Below are positions 1 through 8,051 of a stretch of DNA of 64,000 nt, one piece after another. Location: contig NZ_CP036501.1 in NCBI RefSeq assembly GCF_026230195.1, positions 2,232,001 through 2,296,000 on the forward strand. Direction: 5' to 3'. The notes under the pieces are model-generated. The model had not been told where the DNA came from, ran no database searches, and was given only the letters and a program-made list of their open reading frames with translations. Source of the DNA: Candidatus Paraluminiphilus aquimaris (GTDB lineage Bacteria; Pseudomonadota; Gammaproteobacteria; Pseudomonadales; Halieaceae). A program made the position numbers and the translations under genes. Each line of letters begins with the position of its first letter. Position 1 is the first letter of the stretch.

Positions 1-1725
1 CAGTGAACACATACCCCTGATAATGAGCTTAATTTCAACGCCTGCTTGGCTGGCCTCATATAATTTGAGTGTCAGCTGACGATCCACGAGATTATTACAC
101 TTGAGAAAAAGCTGGGCCCGGAAGCCATTGCGTGCATTCTCTATTTCCGCCTCTATGAGCGCTATCAGGCCCTCGCGCGTGGTGTGTGGAGACACCAACA
201 ATTCTTGATAGTCAGGCCGCCGGTAATTGTATTTCAAGAAATCAAACACCTGACTGATATCTTCTCCAATGACCGGGTCTGCAGTCAGAAGCGTGAAGTC
301 TGTATAAAGCCGAGCGGTTTTTTCATTAAAATTACCCGTACCAATATGGCTATAGCGGACGACGTGCCCTAGCTCCATCCGTTCTATTAGAAACAGTTTG
401 CTGTGGACTTTTAAGCCCGGGATACCAAAGATCACTTCGATCCCCGCTTCAGTCAGCCGCTCAGACCAGGCAATATTTGCTTGCTCGTCAAAACGCGCCG
501 CTAGTTCCACCACGACTCGAACCCGTTTTCCGTTGTACTGCGCGTTGATCAAGGCATCAACAATCTGTGAATTGCTCGCGACCCGATAAAGGCAGATCCG
601 GATAGAGCTGACGGAGGGATCAATGGCAGCCGTTTTCAGCACATCCACCACGTAGTCAAACGGGTGATAGGGGTAGTAGAGAAGGTAATCTCTCTCCCTC
701 AATTCATTGAATATATTACTGCTTGTGTCGAGCTCAGGAATGCGCGCCGGCACAAAGGGTTTAAACTCAAGATACTTCGGGCCCGCGTTGGGAAACCCAA
801 TGTAATCCTTGGAATTGTGATATCGACCGCCAGGAATCAGACTGTCGTAGCGCCCAAAGCCGAGGCGTTTTCGTAGGTGCTCAAGGAGGGGTTCTGGCAT
901 CGCGCTGTCGTAGACAAAACGGACTGCATCGGCCTTTCGGCGCTGCTTCAAGCTGGTCGCCATTTTCTCAATAAGGCTCTCGTTGATCGAGGCCTCAATT
1001 TCAATTTCAGCATCACGCGAGAATTTAAAACAATAGGCGTCCGCTGACTGAATATCGAATACGCCACGAAATACACGCACAAGACAAGCGCGGATAATAT
1101 CTTCCAGCAAGATATAGACTTTACCCTTACGGTCCTTCCCACGCGGAATGGCTACAAAACGTCCCAACACATCGGACGGGACTTCCATAACCGCATACTG
1201 CACACCTTGGTCAGTCAGCATATCGACAGCGAGATACAATGATTCGTCCGCAAGCGCTGGAATCGCAAGCTCGTCACTTAACAATATGGGCTCAAGCGTT
1301 GGGAGCACTTTGTCAGCGAAGTAGCCCTCTACAAACTGGAGCTGCGACCGAGTTAGAGCCTTCTCATCAGTGATGTAAATATGGCGTCGTCGAAGTTCTG
1401 CCATTACGCCCACCTGAATCCGATCGAATTCGCGTTGCAATTCGCCAATGCGCTGTTGGATGGTCGCTAAAAGCTCTTTCGCTCGCTGACGCTTCCCACC
1501 TGTGGAGACCACAATAAGTCGACGAATTTCCGCGACTCGCACCCGAAAAAACTCATCCAAATTACTGGAGAAAATGCCCAGATAACGTAGTCGCTGGATC
1601 ACCGGCACCTCCACGTTTTCTGCTTCTTGAAGCACTCTGGCATTAAACGAGAGCCAACTGAGTTCTCGAGGCATGAATAATCTCTCGTCGAGATCAGCTA
1701 ACCGCCCGTCTATTGGATCAATCAT
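1..1725 (-). CDS. ppk1: Polyphosphate kinase 1, 3' end outside window
   Basis: Makes long-chain inorganic polyphosphate from ATP, reversibly. Read on the minus strand from ATG at 1725, 575 codons stay open to the window edge. The family is usually about 690 residues, so roughly the last 115 are missing because the window ends, not because the gene is broken. The N-terminal PPK signature is visible (FMPRELSWLSFNARVL, then NLDEFFRVRVAEIR). PGLKVHSKLFLI holds His441, equivalent to the phosphorylated catalytic His of the family. The reading stops in IRGMC, just before the C-terminal domain carrying the second conserved His. The 75 bp to the next gene upstream can hold a promoter, but none is clear. 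Confidence 0.96.
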   Translation of the reverse strand, partial: MIDPIDGRLADLDERLFMPRELSWLSFNARVLQEAENVEVPVIQRLRYLGIFSSNLDEFFRVRVAEIRRLIVVSTGGKRQRAKELLATIQQRIGELQREFDRIQVGVMAELRRRHIYITDEKALTRSQLQFVEGYFADKVLPTLEPILLSDELAIPALADESLYLAVDMLTDQGVQYAVMEVPSDVLGRFVAIPRGKDRKGKVYILLEDIIRACLVRVFRGVFDIQSADAYCFKFSRDAEIEIEASINESLIEKMATSLKQRRKADAVRFVYDSAMPEPLLEHLRKRLGFGRYDSLIPGGRYHNSKDYIGFPNAGPKYLEFKPFVPARIPELDTSSNIFNELRERDYLLYYPYHPFDYVVDVLKTAAIDPSVSSIRICLYRVASNSQIVDALINAQYNGKRVRVVVELAARFDEQANIAWSERLTEAGIEVIFGIPGLKVHSKLFLIERMELGHVVRYSHIGTGNFNEKTARLYTDFTLLTADPVIGEDISQVFDFLKYNYRRPDYQELLVSPHTTREGLIALIEAEIENARNGFRAQLFLKCNNLVDRQLTLKLYEASQAGVEIKLIIRGMCSL

Positions 1726-1800
1726 GGCAATGCTCGCTCATGAGATTTCTCGTACTCCGTCTCAAACTGCACGAATTTAGCGGATCAATATGACACATCG

Positions 1801-2643
1801 TTACCCTTGTCGTGACATTTTGATGACGCGACTAACAAAAGCGGCGGTTTCGATTGGCTTTTCCATTGGAAGCAGATGGCCCGCGTCCATCATCTCAACA
1901 CAAAGGTTGTCGTACCCCCTCAGTCGAGCTGCCACGGTTGGCGTCACCACGTAGGATGAGTTACCCCCAAGAATATGAATAGGCATCGTTAATTTTGATA
2001 AGGTCGACCAAAGACTGGGCGGTGAACGGTAAACACACGCCTCCCATTCACCTGAAAATCGGAGTGTCACACCCTGCTCTGTAGGGGCGTGCGCGGCGAT
2101 GACGTAGTCCTTAAGTTCCTTATCAGCTATACCGGAAAATGCGCGTTTGCCTCGATAAAACTCAAACGCTGCATCATGACTTTCGAAGTGATGCGGACGT
2201 CCAAGAGCACCCTGAATCATTCGCGGTTTGTTCGGCCAAAGACGAAATGCCAATCGAGACCATGTTAGAAACGGTGAATTAATGGTTACTGGATCAAGCG
2301 CCACAACGCCTTTTACCAGCTCGGGCGCTTTACGGGCAATGAGTAAGCTGATTGCGCCACCCATCGAGTGTCCTACCAACCAGACAGGACCTGAGACCTC
2401 GCGCCTCAGCGTCGCGATAGCGTCTTCTGCATAAACCTCCCAACTCAAAAAGGTTGGCGCCTTTTCCTGCCAAAGTGGCCGGTGCTCGACGGTACTAATT
2501 CGGCCAAGCGGCTTTAACGCATCGAGTAATGAGGCGTAGGTTCCGGGCGGAAATCCGTTAGCATGCATAAATACGAGGTGCTCTGAGGGCTCCTCAGAAG
2601 CAGAATATAAAGACAGGGTTTGCAATCCACTACTCCAAGACAA
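1801..2643 (-). CDS. Alpha/beta hydrolase
   Basis: A cytoplasmic alpha/beta-hydrolase-fold enzyme of unknown substrate, 280 residues. The nucleophile elbow is GHSMGG with Ser93, the oxyanion region is the HANGFPPG segment near residue 28, and the catalytic His is probably His256 in DAGHLLPME. No signal peptide is seen. The start is uncertain: the most upstream start-like codon is TTG at 2643, because an in-frame stop lies 15-18 bases further upstream. Divergent from the amidohydrolase gene, sharing an intergenic stretch of about 80 bp. The family includes esterases, haloperoxidase-like and C-C hydrolases, so the reaction cannot be named. Confidence 0.88.
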   Translation of the reverse strand: MSWSSGLQTLSLYSASEEPSEHLVFMHANGFPPGTYASLLDALKPLGRISTVEHRPLWQEKAPTFLSWEVYAEDAIATLRREVSGPVWLVGHSMGGAISLLIARKAPELVKGVVALDPVTINSPFLTWSRLAFRLWPNKPRMIQGALGRPHHFESHDAAFEFYRGKRAFSGIADKELKDYVIAAHAPTEQGVTLRFSGEWEACVYRSPPSLWSTLSKLTMPIHILGGNSSYVVTPTVAARLRGYDNLCVEMMDAGHLLPMEKPIETAAFVSRVIKMSRQG

Positions 2644-2721
2644 ACATTCGATGAGTGACTATGATCAGCAGAGCCCAATGATAAAAATAACCCGCTCAAA
2701 CTACGCACTCACAGGGGCATC

Positions 2722-4224
2722 ATGCGCACGTCAACTAGCCAATTAATCACCGCGACGCTGTTTTGCAGCTTGATCTTTTCCTCATCAGCGCAGACCAAGA
2801 CCTACAGCTCTGAAGTATACGATACGGTTGTGATGAATGGTCGGGTCATGGACCCAGAGACGCAAACCGACCGTGTGGCCAATGTCGGCATTCAACAGGG
2901 TCAAATTGCGCGAATAACAAGCGAAAACATAAAGGGTAAGCAACTCATTGACGCTCAAGGTCTCATCGTCGCACCGGGGTTTATCGACATCCACTCGCAT
3001 ACCCCGACCCGCCTCGGTGAGCACTTGAGCGTTTTAGACGGCATCACAACTCAGCTTGACCTAGAGGCTGGGTCCTATCCACCTACAAGCTATGGCTATC
3101 AGTATCGCGGCGGCGCACAACTGCATTACGGGTCATCAGTCGGACACTTCGCTATTCGCGGGCTCGTCATGGAGGGCGCATCTCAAAGCTACTTCTTCGA
3201 TGAAACCGGCTTCATCACGTTGGGTGGCGATATGTGGCGCAAGCAAGCAACGTCGGCTCAAGTCGAAGCGATGCGCAAACACTTGCGCAATGGCCTAGAC
3301 CTAGGCGGCCTAGGGATTGGCGTGCTCTTGGATTACATGACCGAGGCAGTCAGCGAGAGTGAACTGAGTATGATATTCGCCACCGCGGCTGAATATGACA
3401 AACCAGTCTACGTGCACGTTAGACGCGGTATGCCGGGCGATCCAACCGGTCTCGACGAGATAATCGCCCTCGCCGAATCGCATGGGGTTGCAACGCTGAT
3501 TTGCCACATAACTCATTCTGCGATGGGTGGAATCGAACAGTGGCTAGCAAAAATTGATGCTGCCAATGCGCGCGGCGCACGAATTACAACAGAGACCTTG
3601 TCATACCTTGCCGGTGGTACTTCGATTGCCGCTGATGTCTTTGTCAATCGCGACTGGCGGGCGATATTTGATATCGAGTATGAGGACGTTCAGTGGGTAC
3701 CAACAGGAGAATGGTTAGACGAGGAGCGGTTTCTGCGCTACCAGCGCGACTATCCAACGAGCTCTATTAATCACCATTACGTCAAAGAAGACTGGCTGCT
3801 CAAAGCACTGGCCTGGCCTGGGATGATGGTATCGACCGATGCGCTCCCCGCATTCGATATCGACGTCAAAACCAATCCAAACATCGCGGGAACCTATGCT
3901 CAATTCCTCGGACGCTACGTTCGCGAATTAAAGGTCATGTCGCTCATGGAGGGTCTGCGGCGTATTACGCTATTGCCGGCGCAATGGCTCGCGTTGGCGT
4001 CTGATGACTTCTCTAGAAAGGGTCGGATTCAAGTCGGCGCCGATGCGGATATTGTGATCTTCGATGCCGGCAAGATCTCACCACAAGCCCAGTACGGTGA
4101 TCCTTACAAAGCCTCGCAAGGCATCCATCACGTTCTTGTTGGTGGCCGCCCTGTTGTCACTGACGGTGAGCAAGTTGAGGGGCGCTATCCAGGGAAACAC
4201 CTGTTAGCGCCGACGGTACGCTAA
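2722..4224 (+). CDS. Exported amidohydrolase, D-aminoacylase-like
   Basis: A metal-dependent amidohydrolase of 500 residues with an N-terminal signal peptide (cleavage probably near SSAQ, residue 24), so it should act in the periplasm. The amidohydrolase start signature is VAPGFIDIHSHTPT with metal ligands His91 and His93. Later His-containing motifs (VYVHVRRG and LICHITHS) and the Asp of STDALP complete the likely site. The overall pattern resembles N-acyl-D-amino-acid deacylases and related dihydroorotase-like enzymes; the substrate is inference. Its stop codon overlaps that of the convergent pspC gene (shared bases 4222-4223). Confidence 0.88.
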   Translation: MRTSTSQLITATLFCSLIFSSSAQTKTYSSEVYDTVVMNGRVMDPETQTDRVANVGIQQGQIARITSENIKGKQLIDAQGLIVAPGFIDIHSHTPTRLGEHLSVLDGITTQLDLEAGSYPPTSYGYQYRGGAQLHYGSSVGHFAIRGLVMEGASQSYFFDETGFITLGGDMWRKQATSAQVEAMRKHLRNGLDLGGLGIGVLLDYMTEAVSESELSMIFATAAEYDKPVYVHVRRGMPGDPTGLDEIIALAESHGVATLICHITHSAMGGIEQWLAKIDAANARGARITTETLSYLAGGTSIAADVFVNRDWRAIFDIEYEDVQWVPTGEWLDEERFLRYQRDYPTSSINHHYVKEDWLLKALAWPGMMVSTDALPAFDIDVKTNPNIAGTYAQFLGRYVRELKVMSLMEGLRRITLLPAQWLALASDDFSRKGRIQVGADADIVIFDAGKISPQAQYGDPYKASQGIHHVLVGGRPVVTDGEQVEGRYPGKHLLAPTVR

Positions 4225-4688
4225 AGTTTGGAGAATTCTTCGTCGAGATCGTAGCGATTCGACGTGACATAACGCTCCATTGCCGCAACTCGCCGTTCAG
4301 CGTCTCGCACCCGATCGCGCGCCCTGTCCATGCGGGTTCCGGGCGCTTCTGAATATCGAAAAGCAGCACGCTTACGATACTTTTGGCGATCTTCGTCGTA
4401 TTCACGAACAACCTCACCCTCGTACACATCGTCACTCCAACGCGAGTTACGCTTGCTAATAAGAACCCAAGCGGCGATGTAAAGCCAAAACATGACTGAT
4501 CCGGTAAACAAGAAAAGCGCAAAGGCCGACAAACGCGTAACCCACGTCGGCACTTCCCAGTAGTCAGCCAACCCAGCACAAATGCCACCAAACCAACCGT
4601 CTGAGGGATGCCGATAAAGCCCAATACCCCAGCCGTTTTTCCGACCTTCATTGAAACTTTGATATTGGTTACGGTTTCTACGACTCAT
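4221..4688 (-). CDS. pspC: Phage shock protein C
   Basis: Inner-membrane stress sensor and partner of PspB that relieves PspA inhibition of PspF. The 155-residue protein has the PspC domain at residues about 23-80: a GLYRHPSDGWFGGICAGLAD segment, then hydrophobic segments (RLSAFALFLF and VMFWLYIAAWVLIS). A charged C-terminal tail rich in Arg/Asp/Glu (about 85-155) looks coiled-coil forming. The start overlaps the pspB stop as ATGA, indicating translational coupling. It is the last gene of the psp operon. Confidence 0.95.
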   Translation of the reverse strand: MSRRNRNQYQSFNEGRKNGWGIGLYRHPSDGWFGGICAGLADYWEVPTWVTRLSAFALFLFTGSVMFWLYIAAWVLISKRNSRWSDDVYEGEVVREYDEDRQKYRKRAAFRYSEAPGTRMDRARDRVRDAERRVAAMERYVTSNRYDLDEEFSKL

Positions 4689-4930
4689 CGGCCACCTTCC
4701 TTTTCATTTCGCCAGTTAGGACGATCCGCGTCCAATATGGCTTCAAGATTTATAATGCGATCCGTCATGCGATCAACCGTTTCAAGCATCTCCTCAAGCG
4801 ACTCCCGATCTTCATCACTGAGCGCGCGACTTGAATTATTGAGGCTCCGGTAATGCAGTGTTATCCATATGGGCACTACGATCGTGAGAAATACGATCAT
4901 GGGGACAAACATAAATTCAAAAAAACTCAC
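4685..4930 (-). CDS. pspB: Phage shock protein B
   Basis: Small inner-membrane protein, 81 residues, that works with PspC in sensing envelope stress. One N-terminal transmembrane helix (FVPMIVFLTIVVPIWITLHY) is followed by a charged helical domain with LSDEDRESLEEMLETVDRM, typical of PspB. It overlaps pspC by four bases and lies 32 bp after the preceding membrane-protein gene, within the minus-strand operon led by pspA. Confidence 0.95.
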   Translation of the reverse strand: MSFFEFMFVPMIVFLTIVVPIWITLHYRSLNNSSRALSDEDRESLEEMLETVDRMTDRIINLEAILDADRPNWRNEKEGGR

Positions 4931-4962
4931 TTACTTCTCCAATCTGTAAAAAGCCGAGTTGG

Positions 4963-5379
4963 TTAGGACAAGGCCTTGCCCGTTGCAGCACCTAGTTCAT
5001 CGGGTTCGCCAACAGCAGAAACGCGATTTGCCAACAGCATCCCGAAGCCTAACGCGCCCAGGACAATTGAGGCCAGCAATAAGGGCTCCACCCCGCCTAA
5101 GAAGCTGGCTCCACATACACCGAGCGCTGTGGCAACAAGAATAATGCCCCAGCGTTGCAACCCCCCTTTCCCCCTTGCGTTTACAAGAGAGCGACTAATT
5201 TCGTCTACACCGATGGCCTCACCCGAAATTCGAGACATCTGTACCAAGGCATCCAGTCGCTTTTCGAGGGCATTTTGTTGGGCGCGCAACACCAAAAACA
5301 CGATGATCGCCGGTGTTAAGATAACCACATAACCCACACCGATCGCCATGACTCCTTCCATATTCTCTATACCTTCCAT
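4963..5379 (-). CDS. Small membrane protein of psp operon
   Basis: I do not recognise this 138-residue protein with certainty. It has one transmembrane helix near the N-terminus (about 11-28), a cytoplasmic helical linker with AQQNALEKRLDALVQM, and two further hydrophobic segments (about 77-96 and 98-115). The layout recalls small membrane proteins (DUF6249-like) found beside psp-type genes; that is tentative. Alternative starts are the Met codons at residues 7 and 11. It lies between the GIN-domain gene and pspB, all in the same direction, so it is probably co-expressed from the sigma-54 promoter ahead of pspA. Confidence 0.8.
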   Translation of the reverse strand: MEGIENMEGVMAIGVGYVVILTPAIIVFLVLRAQQNALEKRLDALVQMSRISGEAIGVDEISRSLVNARGKGGLQRWGIILVATALGVCGASFLGGVEPLLLASIVLGALGFGMLLANRVSAVGEPDELGAATGKALS

Positions 5380-5432
5380 AACGTTGATTACCTACCCTTT
5401 CGAAGAATCGACGTGCACCTTAAATTGATACC

Positions 5433-6095
5433 TTAAATAAGCTCGCGCTCGCCTCGCCGGGCAATTCGTGCCCCCGACGATGTATCGGAATCAAACAACG
5501 TTGGTGTACCGAAGACATCCACACTCGCACCGCTCGACGCATCGCCCTGGAAATTGGCTGAGGCAAAAACATCGATACGTGCGCCGCTAGAGGCATCAAC
5601 AGTCACGACTTCCACTTTAAAAGCGCGTGCGTCGATAACTGCGCCGCTCGATGCGTCGACCTCTACCTCATTGCAGCCCCCGCTAACGACTATTCTGCTC
5701 CCACTTGAGGCGTCGAGGGAGAGTTCCTCACAGTCAACCTCAACCGCTGTTACCCTCGCACCCGTGCTCGAGGACAAACCTTCCAGCTCTGAAACAACAA
5801 CGTCTACCGAGACCCTACCGCCAGAGCTTCTCCAGTTCCAAATACTGGAGGACCAAGAGCCACGCCTGATACGAAGCTCACCATGGTCGACTTCAATTTC
5901 GAGCCGTTCTAAATCTTTTTCAGTTTCTGCTCTTGCAACGACCTGAGTTGACGAACCCATAGTGACGTTGACTTCAATACCTTGTGAGGCGGCGACTCGG
6001 GTAAAGTGCTCAACATCGAAGGACTGTTCGGTATTTGCTTGTGCCGATAGGGATACGGATAGTGAGAGGCATAAAATGGCGTTGGTATTACGCAT
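5433..6095 (-). CDS. Exported GIN-domain (DUF2807) protein
   Basis: A secreted or periplasmic protein of 220 residues with a signal peptide (MRNTNAILCLSLSVSLSAQA). The rest fits the head-GIN/DUF2807 domain, a beta-solenoid. Six copies of a DASSGAR-type motif recur every 18-20 residues, near residues 110, 130, 149, 169, 188 and 206 counted from this start. A longer start at 6110 exists, but the one at 6095 has GAGG nine bases upstream, while the longer one has none properly spaced. The gene overlaps the pspA stop by eight bases, so it is coupled to pspA. Function is unknown; DUF2807 proteins often sit beside PspC-domain proteins in other phyla. Confidence 0.87.
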   Translation of the reverse strand: MRNTNAILCLSLSVSLSAQANTEQSFDVEHFTRVAASQGIEVNVTMGSSTQVVARAETEKDLERLEIEVDHGELRIRRGSWSSSIWNWRSSGGRVSVDVVVSELEGLSSSTGARVTAVEVDCEELSLDASSGSRIVVSGGCNEVEVDASSGAVIDARAFKVEVVTVDASSGARIDVFASANFQGDASSGASVDVFGTPTLFDSDTSSGARIARRGERELI

Positions 6096-6783
6096 TGTTA
6101 CTTGCCTCATCCCCTTTTTTGCTCACTGCCATCGACTGTTTGAGGACTTCCAACTCTTCATTCAGCACATCGTCCTCCGACAGGGCGTCAATCTCATCGG
6201 CAAGACTGGGCTTCCCTCTTCCAAGATTCATGGCATCTAGCTCACCTTCCAGACCATCAACCCGGCGTTCGAAACGCTCGAACCGATCGAATGCTTCGTC
6301 AAGGTGAGTACGGTGAATCTGATGCTGGGTTCTCCGACGCTGAGTCACTGAGTCCGCGCGCATTAGGATGGCTTTTCGCTTCGCTTTGGCGTCATCCAGC
6401 TTTAGCTGGAGCTGGCCTACTTCGTCATGCAGCTGTTGAATGTGCTCATCCGCCAGCACCAGTTCATCCTCGAGCGCTACGGCATCAGTCTCTATACGAC
6501 GCTTCTCGTTGAGTGCCGCTCGCGCAAGATCTTCTCGATCCTTGGAGAGTGCCAATTTAGCCTTCTCTTCCCAATTGACTGCTTGTCCTCGGAGTGCGCG
6601 TAACTGCCGCTCCTGAGTTTTCTTATCAGCGAGGATCTTGGCCGAAGCAGAGCGCACCTCTACTAATGTGTCTTCCATCTCTTGAATGATCAGCCGAATC
6701 ATCTTTTCAGGATCTTCTGCGCTGTCACACATCGCGTTGAGATTAGAGTTAATAATGTCCGAGAGTCTCGAAAAAATACCCAT
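6088..6783 (-). CDS. pspA: Phage shock protein A
   Basis: Peripheral inner-membrane protein (ESCRT-III/Vipp1 superfamily) that stabilises damaged membrane and inhibits PspF in unstressed cells. The 231 residues begin MGIFSRLSDIINSNLNAMCD, the amphipathic membrane-binding helix, followed by long charged coiled-coil helices throughout. The signature EDPEKMIRLIIQEMEDTLVE lies at about 23-42. AGGA about eight bases before ATG serves as ribosome site. First gene of the operon pspA, GIN gene, small membrane gene, pspB, pspC, divergent from pspF. Confidence 0.97.
   Translation of the reverse strand: MGIFSRLSDIINSNLNAMCDSAEDPEKMIRLIIQEMEDTLVEVRSASAKILADKKTQERQLRALRGQAVNWEEKAKLALSKDREDLARAALNEKRRIETDAVALEDELVLADEHIQQLHDEVGQLQLKLDDAKAKRKAILMRADSVTQRRRTQHQIHRTHLDEAFDRFERFERRVDGLEGELDAMNLGRGKPSLADEIDALSEDDVLNEELEVLKQSMAVSKKGDEASNNA
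6105..6108 (-). promoter_or_regulatory. Ribosome site that sets GIN-gene start
   Basis: GAGG on the minus strand, nine bases before ATG 6095 and inside the pspA coding end. It favours the shorter start of the exported GIN-domain protein and suggests coupling to pspA translation. Confidence 0.6.
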
Positions 6784-6824
6784 AGTGTTTTCCTAAAGCG
6801 TTTAGCGATTTTCAGTGCAGTGTT

Positions 6825-6840
6825 TGCGAGAACTAAGCCA
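6825..6840 (-). promoter_or_regulatory. Sigma-54 promoter of pspA operon
   Basis: The minus strand reads TGGCTTAGTTCTCGCA. Against the sigma-54 consensus TGGCAC-N5-TTGCA it keeps the GG of the -24 element and the GC of the -12 element at the exact required spacing. Transcription would start near 6814, about 30 bases before the pspA ATG. The divergent pspF neighbour, a sigma-54 activator, supports the call. Confidence 0.75.
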
Positions 6841-6907
6841 GCAATGATTTTTCAATAAAAATCAGCGGCTTAACGGGCAGACGAAACAGAGCACCACATC
6901 AAATAAC

Positions 6908-6962
6908 ACCTTTAAAGGCTTTTAAAACCTTTTGAAGGTGGTTAAAATAACCTTTAATAAGG
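6908..6962. promoter_or_regulatory. Likely PspF upstream activating sites
   Basis: Three inverted repeats with AAGG/CCTT arms follow each other: 6908-6919 (core CCTTTAAAGG), 6927-6939 (ACCTT-N3-AAGGT) and 6951-6962 (CCTT-N4-AAGG), with centres about 20 and 23 bp apart. They lie roughly 70-135 bp upstream of the sigma-54 promoter and just ahead of pspF. That is where PspF enhancer sites are expected, and where they could also repress pspF itself. The assignment is inference from position and symmetry. Confidence 0.55.
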
Positions 6963-6987
6963 CGTAAATTACCCAAATTTGAGAGTT

Positions 6988-7998
6988 ATGGCAGACGTTC
7001 AGAACGTTATTGGAGAGAGTGTCGCTCTTAATCATGCACTCGATCACTTATCGAACCTGGCGCCCATCGATCGGCCTATTCTGGTTATCGGGGAGCGAGG
7101 GACGGGCAAAGAGATCGCGGCTAATCGCCTGCATTTCCTGTCCCACCGGTGGCAAGCCCCCTTCATAAAGCTCAATTGCGCGTCATTACCTGAGACCTTA
7201 CTAGACAGCGAATTATTCGGTTACGAGCCAGGCGCGTTTACAGGGGCGCGAAAAAGCCACGCCGGCCGATTCGAGCGTGCAAATCAAGGCACCCTTTTTC
7301 TCGATGAGCTGGGCACCATGCCACTTGCGCTGCAGGAAAAGCTGCTACGAGTGATCGAATATGGCGAGCTCGAGCGAATTGGCGGGTCCGATACGATAAA
7401 AGTGGATGTGCGAATTGTCGGCGCAACGAATGCCGATCTAAAGCAAATGGCCGAGGAAGGTTTATTCCGTTGGGATTTACTCGACCGCCTCAGTTTCGAC
7501 GTCGTGCACATGCCTCCACTGCGAAAACGGGGCCATGACGTCCATCTCCTAGCCGAACACTATGCCATACGGTTCGCGTCTGAATTTGGCTGGTACCACT
7601 TCCCCGGGTTCTCAGATGAAGTCCTTGAGACATTTCATACCTACCCCTGGCCTGGCAATGTGAGAGAACTCAAAAACACGATTGAACGCTCGCTCCATCG
7701 TCAAGGTGATGACGGCGCCCGCCTTCAGAAGCTCGTCATTGATCCCTTTGACGTTGGCGGACAAACGACAAACAGCCTAAACCCCACTCAGACTACCGAA
7801 CAGAACGAGGCCACAGCCGCAATACCCAGCGATTTACGCAAAGCCCTCGAGGCGCAAGAAAGGGCCTGGCTTTCATTAGCGCTGACACGCAGCGGTCAAA
7901 ATCAAAAGCGGGCCGCTGAGCAGCTGGGTCTAAGCTATGACCAGATACGCGGACTTATACGAAAGCATGGGCTGCGCACGCGAGCGAGCCGCTCCTGA
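6988..7998 (+). CDS. pspF: PspF, sigma-54-dependent activator of psp operon
   Basis: Enhancer-binding AAA+ ATPase of about 336 residues that drives sigma-54 RNA polymerase at psp promoters and is held inactive by PspA. It lacks a receiver domain, as PspF does. Visible motifs, numbered from this start, are Walker A GERGTGKE (about 35-42), GAFTGA (82-87, the sigma-54 contact loop) and Walker B GTLFLDE (101-107). The C-terminal Fis-type helix-turn-helix is QKRAAEQLGLSYDQIRGLIR. ATG at 6988 is preferred over an in-frame TTG three codons upstream. Divergent from pspA with 204 bp between. Confidence 0.95.
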   Translation: MADVQNVIGESVALNHALDHLSNLAPIDRPILVIGERGTGKEIAANRLHFLSHRWQAPFIKLNCASLPETLLDSELFGYEPGAFTGARKSHAGRFERANQGTLFLDELGTMPLALQEKLLRVIEYGELERIGGSDTIKVDVRIVGATNADLKQMAEEGLFRWDLLDRLSFDVVHMPPLRKRGHDVHLLAEHYAIRFASEFGWYHFPGFSDEVLETFHTYPWPGNVRELKNTIERSLHRQGDDGARLQKLVIDPFDVGGQTTNSLNPTQTTEQNEATAAIPSDLRKALEAQERAWLSLALTRSGQNQKRAAEQLGLSYDQIRGLIRKHGLRTRASRS

Positions 7999-8051
7999 AA
8001 ACAACGTATCGACAAGGCACGCCTGTCATCGACAACGAAACGGTCGATAGA

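Noticed and set aside
1-1725. ppk1 possibly truncated by mutation
   Set aside because: The frame is open up to the window edge, so the missing end is a window effect.
5554-5946. 130-codon plus-strand Thr/Ser-rich frame opposite the GIN gene
   Set aside because: It mirrors the repetitive DASSG codons of the real gene on the other strand.
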